A DNA stretch of 64,000 bases from a virus, in IMG/VR virus record IMGVR_UViG_3300025536_000010, positions 124,001-188,000 of that record, one strand, 5' to 3'. Within the stretch, counting starts at the first letter, position 1, and every line of letters begins with the position of its first letter. Positions 59,029-64,000 of this stretch are shown here, one piece after another. The notes below the pieces were generated by a model. The model was not told the origin of the DNA. It saw only the letters and a list, made by a program, of their open reading frames with translations, and did no database searches. A program made the position numbers and the translations under genes.

Positions 59029-59512
59029 CGCCAAGGACATACCGTTGCGCTATCGCCACCGGGCGGCCATCAAGATCGAATACGTCCGCCTGCGTCGCCG
59101 TAAGGATTACTGCGGGCAGCACCCTGGTCCCTGCCTGGCCCTGTTCCGCCGGCACCGTAAGAGTAGTTGTCTCGAAGGCACGGACTGGGTCGCGTTCAAC
59201 GACCTGCTCAATGACGTCCTCGACGCCCTGGGCGTCGACGCCGACGTTTTCTCGTTCAACCGCGAGTCCATGTGCTCGCGCTACTACATTCGTCGCGGCA
59301 CGCGGCGGTTGACGAACTACCTGTCGGACTCTGTGATTCGTTCTGGGAGGCCGATCTATTTTTGGCGAGAGAACTACCTCGCCGACTTCGAGGACTGGTG
59401 CGATAAAGAGGCCCCGGCCTCGACGTACCCCGACGACACGCCCGGCTATTACGCCAAGACGTTGGCAGAAGAGGAGGCTTGCCGTGCCCAGGAAGAGACA
59501 GCGTACGCATAA
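58925..59512 (+). CDS. Hypothetical protein
   Basis: 195 residues from GTG 58925 (GGGGAG about 8 bases upstream). N-terminal strand VLILVKS; Cys/His-rich middle (DYCGQHPGPCLALFRRHRK); the rest is alpha/beta. No motif. Confidence 0.45.
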   Translation: MLILVKSASPDRGLVAWMIAQSVASSRFTATVSIDAKDIPLRYRHRAAIKIEYVRLRRRKDYCGQHPGPCLALFRRHRKSSCLEGTDWVAFNDLLNDVLDALGVDADVFSFNRESMCSRYYIRRGTRRLTNYLSDSVIRSGRPIYFWRENYLADFEDWCDKEAPASTYPDDTPGYYAKTLAEEEACRAQEETAYA

Positions 59513-60044
59513 CGAGTGGTTCTTCCCTGTGGAGCGCGGCGGACGCAAGTCCTGCACGCACTGCAAGGCGAAACTGGAGCCGGGTGAGTGGATCTGGTCG
59601 TGGTGCGAATACCGCAACGCCAAGAGACATAGCATCCGCGACGTCTGCAAAGCGTGCTGGCCAGCACTCCGCGAGGATCTGCTGCGGCACGAACGGCAAT
59701 GCCCGGAGAACTGTACAATCAACCTGGAGATCCGTGGGGCTCCCAAGCCTGCGTGGATGACACTGCGGGAGGTGTGCGATGCCGCCGTTGAAGATATTCC
59801 CGGAGGATCTGGACAAATCCAGTGTGCGGGAAAGCCGTGTGTGGGTGAAAGAGAACCGGCGCGACGGTTGCCGGTGCCCAGCATGCCGGCAAGTGGTAGC
59901 AGAACGGAAGCGGCATTTGCACCACTCGATGGCCCGAGCGCTGCTGCTGATCTTCTGGTACTTTCAACGGAACCCCGGCAAGAACTGGTTGCATGTGGAG
60001 AGTTACCTCAAGCATCTGCCGGTCAGTCGGGCGCTTCGTGGTGA
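59484..60044 (+). CDS. Zinc-finger protein with read-through tail
   Basis: 186 residues from GTG 59484. Residues 24-70 carry CTHCKAKLEPGEW and DVCKACWPAL, a zinc-ribbon pair. The last 90 residues are Ala/Ser/Gly/Pro-rich and overlap the next gene by 266 bases in another frame; they look like shadow coding. Confidence 0.5.
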   Translation: MPRKRQRTHNEWFFPVERGGRKSCTHCKAKLEPGEWIWSWCEYRNAKRHSIRDVCKACWPALREDLLRHERQCPENCTINLEIRGAPKPAWMTLREVCDAAVEDIPGGSGQIQCAGKPCVGEREPARRLPVPSMPASGSRTEAAFAPLDGPSAAADLLVLSTEPRQELVACGELPQASAGQSGASW

Positions 60045-60315
60045 CTTTGCCAAGCTGCGGTTCTGGGGGTTGATCGAGAAGCGCCCAGGCGCGAAGGACG
60101 ACGGCAACCCCAGCAGCGGTTACTACGCGATCACCGCGAAAGGGAAGAAGTTCGTCCGTAACGAGATCTCGGTGCCGCCGTACTTCTGGATGTTCAACGG
60201 GAAGTGCCGCGGGTTCGCTCAGGACGAGGAAGAGGTGTACATTAAAGACGTGCTCCAGAAGAAGTTTTTCAACTACGACAAGTTGATGAACAACGAGGGA
60301 CTCGATACCGGCTGA
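59779..60315 (+). CDS. Winged-helix-like regulator with zinc ribbon
   Basis: 178 residues after GGGAGGTGTGCG. CRCPACRQVV (about residue 31) then a winged-helix-like region (ALLLIFWYFQRNPGKNWLHV, then LRFWGLIEKRP and a wing GYYAITAKGKKFV). Resembles phage and plasmid regulators with a helix-turn-helix and wing. Target unknown. Confidence 0.6.
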   Translation: MPPLKIFPEDLDKSSVRESRVWVKENRRDGCRCPACRQVVAERKRHLHHSMARALLLIFWYFQRNPGKNWLHVESYLKHLPVSRALRGDFAKLRFWGLIEKRPGAKDDGNPSSGYYAITAKGKKFVRNEISVPPYFWMFNGKCRGFAQDEEEVYIKDVLQKKFFNYDKLMNNEGLDTG

Positions 60316-60323
60316 GGTGAAGC

Positions 60324-60794
60324 ATGCTGACCAAAACAGAAGTAGAGGCCCTGGCCAGGAAGTGGCGCCCGTCCTTGCCCAGGGACTGGCGCACCGAATA
60401 CTGGGAGAACCTCGGCTGGCACTTCCGGTTCGTCAACGGCCGCGTCTGCATCAGTTACCATCAGTACCAGGGTGACCAGGGTTTCCACGCGATGATCTCC
60501 GACATCGGTGGCCCTGTCGGCAGCAGCAGCGGCGACTGGCACGACTCGACGTCCTATGCTACGCCGCGCGAGGCTGCCCTGGCAGCAGCCAAGAACGTCG
60601 CGGCCTATATCAAGAAGCGGACGGAGGAATTCGGTATCCTCCGCAAAGAAATCACGGACGCTCTGGAGTCGATTCGCAGCAACCGGCCCGACCAGCCGCT
60701 GCTGTTCCCGGACGATCCTGAGCCCAATACTGACGGCCCCTATGGACCAGAACACGATGAACCACGGCGTCGTAAGCCACGCGGACGTCGCTAA
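60324..60794 (+). CDS. Hypothetical protein
   Basis: 156 residues. Trp/Tyr-rich N-terminus (WRTEYWENLGWHFRFVNGRV), a Ser/Gly-rich loop and an Arg/Glu/Pro-rich C-terminus. No motif. Overlaps the next gene by 53 bases. Confidence 0.5.
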   Translation: MLTKTEVEALARKWRPSLPRDWRTEYWENLGWHFRFVNGRVCISYHQYQGDQGFHAMISDIGGPVGSSSGDWHDSTSYATPREAALAAAKNVAAYIKKRTEEFGILRKEITDALESIRSNRPDQPLLFPDDPEPNTDGPYGPEHDEPRRRKPRGRR

Positions 60795-61335
60795 GTTCGG
60801 TGGGCGCTTCGATGCCCGTTACTTGCTCATGTGCAAGGAACACGAAGCGCTCTACGACGAACTGGTGGCGCAGTTGACCAAGGAAGAGTTGTGCGACCTG
60901 GCCCAGCGCTTGCCCTACAACCAGCAGATCGCCGACGTGCTGCGGCCACGGGGCGTAGTTGCGAACCACCAGAGTTCGTTCATGCGCTGGCTCCTCGGTG
61001 AGCCCGCTGAGAGCGGGTCTTACATGTCGGCGACTTGGCGCCCGCCCAGGCCGCCACTACCGGGGCAGCCGAAGCGCGTGCTGGCCGTCTACTGTGCTGC
61101 GGCGGCGCAGTATACGGCTAGCATCATGCTGGAACGTGTCCTGGCACTGTCCCAGCAGAAGAAGTTGATCCTGGACGACTTGCTGGCCCTGATGAATTTC
61201 GGGGCGGGTAAGGATCTGGTAAGGCTGCGCGAAGCCATGAAGCGTGGCGGGAAAGAGAAACTCGAAGAGGTGAAGCCTGGCGGATCTGCACTGAATCAGC
61301 CAGGAGACGGCGCTGCCGGAGAAACGTCAACATGA
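60742..61335 (+). CDS. Hypothetical protein
   Basis: 197 residues from ATG 60742 (ATG 60757 is an alternative; neither has a good ribosome binding site). Helical; AVYCAAAAQYTASIMLERVL helix and a basic C-terminal (KRGGKEKLEEVK). No motif. Confidence 0.45.
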   Translation: MDQNTMNHGVVSHADVAKFGGRFDARYLLMCKEHEALYDELVAQLTKEELCDLAQRLPYNQQIADVLRPRGVVANHQSSFMRWLLGEPAESGSYMSATWRPPRPPLPGQPKRVLAVYCAAAAQYTASIMLERVLALSQQKKLILDDLLALMNFGAGKDLVRLREAMKRGGKEKLEEVKPGGSALNQPGDGAAGETST

Positions 61336-61988
61336 GCAGGCGCGCTGGTCCAGTGCGTACGACTGACTACGCAGAGGTCCATTCATTCGATGAGGCCGTC
61401 GTTTTCTTGAATGGTAAGCAGCGACGGCAGATTAGCGTCTCGACGCGGCAGGGCTACGAGATTTACGTCATCGTGACGGGCCGCGACGAGGACGGTGCCG
61501 TTTGGGAGGCCGGTATCGAAGCTGCCGGCGCGATTATCCTGCGCTACCGAGCAGACGGAAGCTACAAGGCCAGTATGCGGAACAAAGACAAACGGCGTTT
61601 CGCTACGGCTTACACGCGGGACCGTCTGAATCAGTTTGCGCCGCACGGGGTACGTTACCACCTGCTGCGCAATGGTACGTTGCTGCACACGCTCATCGGC
61701 AGCGGTTCGTGCGAGGATTGTGAAGACAAATGGTATAACCTACTAGGATACCAGGAGGACGCCATGCCAAGAAGTAACCGGCCTGTCAACGGAGTGCCGA
61801 TTGTGCAGCCGGTGCCTGATGCGCTGAGGCACGCTGAGGCGCATGCCGCGGCACCGGCATCGGTGCCGGATTACGAACATCGCTACAGTAACGGCGTCGT
61901 AGTCGTTAAGTTGCACGGCTGCGCCGTGACCGTTAGCGGTGTGCTACCGGACCACGGCGTTAGCGTTACGAGAGAGGTTGGGCGCTAA
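61332..61988 (+). CDS. Hypothetical protein, paralogue of the gene at 62416
   Basis: 218 residues, stop of the previous gene overlaps the start. SFDEAVVFLNGKQRRQIS, WEAGIEAAGAIILRYRADGSY and RLNQFAPHGVRYHLLRN share spacing and residues with the gene at 62416, so they are homologues. CEDCEDK follows. The C-terminus is a small beta domain. Function unknown. Confidence 0.5.
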   Translation: MSRRAGPVRTTDYAEVHSFDEAVVFLNGKQRRQISVSTRQGYEIYVIVTGRDEDGAVWEAGIEAAGAIILRYRADGSYKASMRNKDKRRFATAYTRDRLNQFAPHGVRYHLLRNGTLLHTLIGSGSCEDCEDKWYNLLGYQEDAMPRSNRPVNGVPIVQPVPDALRHAEAHAAAPASVPDYEHRYSNGVVVVKLHGCAVTVSGVLPDHGVSVTREVGR

Positions 61989-61990
61989 TC

Positions 61991-62407
61991 ATGTGGAGTC
62001 TGGAAAGTCTACGCCGGATCAACCAACAGGCGGCGAACAAAGCGCACCGCCTCAAGAAGAAGCCTCGTAGCTTCACGGTCGAGCAGCTGCGGCACGCCAT
62101 CGCCAATCGGGGTGAGGGTGTTGCCGTGCCCAGCCTCGGCAGTTTTACCCCGGACGGCTGGGTGGACACATTGGAGGCGAAGCGGGCCTGGCGGATGGTC
62201 GACAAGAGTTGGCAGGAGAAGCGTGATGGCCCCGCCATGACCATCCGCGAGATGCTGGAGTGGATGCTGGATCTCACACGCCAGAACCCCAAACACGCCT
62301 TCGCCGTGGTCGACGAGGGGCCGTTCCAGCTGCATGTCAGCGCCTTCTTGCCCGAGGAGAAACTACAGGGCCACCAGGTCCACGAGGATGACGGCAACCC
62401 TGATTAG
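61991..62407 (+). CDS. Hypothetical protein
   Basis: 138 residues. Basic helical N-terminus (RRINQQAANKAHRLKKKPR), a helical core and a Glu/Asp-rich end. No motif. It lies between two paralogues. Confidence 0.5.
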   Translation: MWSLESLRRINQQAANKAHRLKKKPRSFTVEQLRHAIANRGEGVAVPSLGSFTPDGWVDTLEAKRAWRMVDKSWQEKRDGPAMTIREMLEWMLDLTRQNPKHAFAVVDEGPFQLHVSAFLPEEKLQGHQVHEDDGNPD

Positions 62408-62415
62408 GAGCCGCC

Positions 62416-63096
62416 TTGGCCGCTAACCATCCGTACGCCGGCATCTCTGCATGCCACTTTATCAACTCGAAGGCGGACATCCACAGCTACGAGGATTGCG
62501 TCAGATTTTTGGGCGATGAATGCACCAAGAAGCTCGCCTCCAACATGCTCGTCTGTAGCGGGCCGCGGCACCTCTGTAACCCGCTGTGGTGTCACGTCCG
62601 TCTGTACGAGACGAACATCATCACTTACTGGCGGGACGGTTCGTTCATCGTCGACCACGGTGGCCACATCACGGCTACCACGGTGACGCGCCTCAACCAG
62701 TTCGGGCCGCATCTGGTGCATTTCTATCGCCACCGCAACAGGCTCTGGGTGAGCGGCGTGGAGTGCGGTCACGCGCGACAGGCTTTGCGCGTCGAACGGC
62801 GTGAAGACGGCTCGCAATTTGTTGCTCGCGCGGAGCCGGTGGAGCGCCCCGGCATCTTCGTTGGGGCGCCGCCAATACCTGTGGCGGACTTGACGCCCGT
62901 GGTGGTTGGCACTCCAATGCGCGTGAAGTTTACGGCAGAGGGTGGCTTCGTGGCCACCTACAGTGAAGGACCGGACGACGGGCGCGATTTGGACGCCTGT
63001 GTCCAGCAAGCCCTGGGTCGCCTGTTGGGCGGCAACGGGGACGGCTCAAGTTTGACAGGAGAACTACACAATGGCGAAGATCATCACCAACGGTAA
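62416..63096 (+). CDS. Hypothetical protein, paralogue of the gene at 61332
   Basis: 226 residues from TTG 62416 (TAGGAG at 62405-62410). SYEDCVRFLGDE, WRDGSFIVDHGGHITATT and TRLNQFGPHLVHFYRHRN match the other paralogue. Several Cys and His (CSGPRHLCNPLWCH) may bind zinc. The C-terminal 25 residues overlap the next gene. Confidence 0.5.
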   Translation: MAANHPYAGISACHFINSKADIHSYEDCVRFLGDECTKKLASNMLVCSGPRHLCNPLWCHVRLYETNIITYWRDGSFIVDHGGHITATTVTRLNQFGPHLVHFYRHRNRLWVSGVECGHARQALRVERREDGSQFVARAEPVERPGIFVGAPPIPVADLTPVVVGTPMRVKFTAEGGFVATYSEGPDDGRDLDACVQQALGRLLGGNGDGSSLTGELHNGEDHHQR

Positions 63097-63421
63097 GCAG
63101 CAGCTGGAAGCGGAGAAGGCCCTCAAGACGGAGGTGAGGGAACTCACCGGGGCGATCAAGGGCAAGAATACCGCGATCAAAGCGCTGGAGAAGGAGCTTA
63201 TCCTGAACAAGAAGGCGGTTGGCAAAACCATCGCCGAGAAGGAGAAGCTGTCCGTTATTTTGCTGGGTAAGATGTCGGCTGTCCAGAACCACCATCAGGA
63301 CATCGAAGACACCATCGACCAGTGGGCCGACGACAAGCTCAAGCCGGCGCAGGCGCTGCGGAAGATCCGCGGCATCAGTGCCAAGCTGGGCAGGTTGTGC
63401 AAGTCCGTCGTCCCCGGTTAG
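63071..63421 (+). CDS. Small coiled-coil protein
   Basis: 116 residues after AGGAGAACTACACA. A long Lys/Glu-rich helix (residues 10-70) predicts a coiled coil; a compact C-terminal helix follows. No motif. Confidence 0.5.
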   Translation: MAKIITNGKQQLEAEKALKTEVRELTGAIKGKNTAIKALEKELILNKKAVGKTIAEKEKLSVILLGKMSAVQNHHQDIEDTIDQWADDKLKPAQALRKIRGISAKLGRLCKSVVPG

Positions 63422-63477
63422 GACTGGCGTCTTGATCGCCCTTCGGTAACAATGCGTGCGACGCATGGAGGTGTCGC

Positions 63478-63669
63478 ATGTTACCTGAACCATCCAAGCC
63501 TGGAGTCCAGCTGTGCATGAAGTGCGGCTGGAAGTTCATCAGTCCTGACCCGGAGCGTATCCGTCGCTGTCAGGACTGCAAGAAACACGAAGAACTGTAC
63601 GAACCGCCCTCGGGGAGGCTAGTCCTCACCGAGGGCATCGTACACATCCTCTGGGAGTTCCAGCAGTGA
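63478..63669 (+). CDS. Small zinc-ribbon protein
   Basis: 63 residues after ATGGAGGTGTCGC. CMKCGWKFISPDPERIRRCQDC (in part) is a two-pair zinc ribbon. A small palindrome ATGCGT-gcg-ACGCAT lies upstream at 63452-63466. It overlaps the next start. Confidence 0.55.
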   Translation: MLPEPSKPGVQLCMKCGWKFISPDPERIRRCQDCKKHEELYEPPSGRLVLTEGIVHILWEFQQ

Positions 63670-64000
63670 GCGTCGTACGCAAGATCATCGTCCTGGGTGA
63701 CGTTATTCTCGACCGTACGGTTTTCTGCCGTATCAAGGGCCTCTCGCCTGAAAACCAAAATATCTTCGACGTCGAAGAGAAGCACGGCGACAACGCCCTG
63801 GGTGGGGCTGGCAACGTCGCTGCCAACTGCTTCGGGCTGTTCGGGCAGAAAGACGGTCAGTCGGTGCTACCGCTGTTCCTGGTCGCGGCCGACGATGCTG
63901 GCAGGGAGATTACCTGCCTGTTGAACTGTCTGCATGTGGAGTACGGCCTGGACCGTTACTACGGCGGCGTGACAGCGGAGAAGATTCGCTACGTCACCAG
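63666..64000 (+). CDS. RfaE/HldE-like PfkB-family sugar kinase, truncated by the window end
   Basis: First 111 residues from GTG 63666 (overlaps the previous stop). KIIVLGDVILDRTVFCRIKG, SPENQNIFDVEE and GGAGNVAANCFGLFG follow the pattern of D-glycero-beta-D-manno-heptose-7-phosphate kinase (RfaE N-domain, PfkB family). It would make ADP-heptose precursor; with the GT9-type gene at 23151 this suggests a heptose-type glycan pathway. The rest lies outside the window. Confidence 0.65.
   Translation, partial: MSVVRKIIVLGDVILDRTVFCRIKGLSPENQNIFDVEEKHGDNALGGAGNVAANCFGLFGQKDGQSVLPLFLVAADDAGREITCLLNCLHVEYGLDRYYGGVTAEKIRYVT

Noticed and set aside
1-64000. Prophage integrated in a host chromosome
   Set aside because: No integrase, attachment repeats, tRNA or clear host housekeeping genes in the window; cannot be excluded beyond it.

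Overview
The window is GC-rich, densely coded and almost entirely on the + strand. It reads as 64 kb from inside a large tailed-phage genome of the contractile-tail type. The supporting genes are a gp25/W-like baseplate wedge gene, a baseplate J-like gene, a run of virion surface proteins, a large terminase subunit, a zinc-finger primase, an RNase H-like protein, a dCTP deaminase-like enzyme and many small overlapping hypothetical genes. I see no integrase, attachment site, ribosomal RNA, tRNA or CRISPR array, so nothing shows that it is an integrated prophage. Two proteins with c-type haem motifs, a Ycf35-like/DUF2997/AAA ATPase set and secreted proteins in the structural region suggest a planctomycete (Gemmata-like) host. 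That host assignment is inference.  Layout. 1-4.1 kb: end of a helix-turn-helix gene, baseplate genes, a papain-like cysteine peptidase candidate and a matrixin metalloprotease with a cysteine-switch prodomain. 4.1-7.2 kb: three exported proteins, two with CxxCH. 7.3-12.5 kb: further virion-type proteins. 12.4-18.5 kb: five adjacent related surface proteins. 18.5-21.8 kb: a 1098-residue protein with about 14 Cys-paired repeats, two collagen-like tracts and two carbohydrate-binding-like modules. 21.8-25.3 kb: two multidomain glycosyltransferases. 25.3-30.8 kb: small proteins, two membrane proteins, a structured intergenic element and an Asp/Glu-tailed zinc protein. 30.1-36.9 kb: Ycf35-like protein, DUF2997-like protein, AAA ATPase, a coiled protein, a methyltransferase-like protein and a ParB/DGQHR-like protein. 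37-42.9 kb: small hypotheticals and a Nudix-like protein. 42.9-48.4 kb: the only two minus-strand genes (an unknown 393-residue protein and the large terminase with a mini-intein) flanking a primase-like gene. 48.4-64 kb: small membrane proteins, RNase H-like, GNAT, dCTP deaminase-like, alpha-CTD-like and PD-(D/E)xK proteins, many small zinc-ribbon and overlapping genes, and the start of an RfaE/HldE-like sugar kinase.  How it fits together. The left half builds and decorates the tail and carries enzymes that could act on the host surface: metalloprotease, cysteine peptidase, sugar-binding modules and glycosyltransferases. The right half supplies packaging, primer synthesis, nucleotide metabolism and regulators. 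Transcription units are separated by GC-rich hairpins. A short AT-rich palindromic element (core AAAAGCCA or its complement around GTGG) recurs at about a dozen places, several directly before start codons and three directly after a hairpin.
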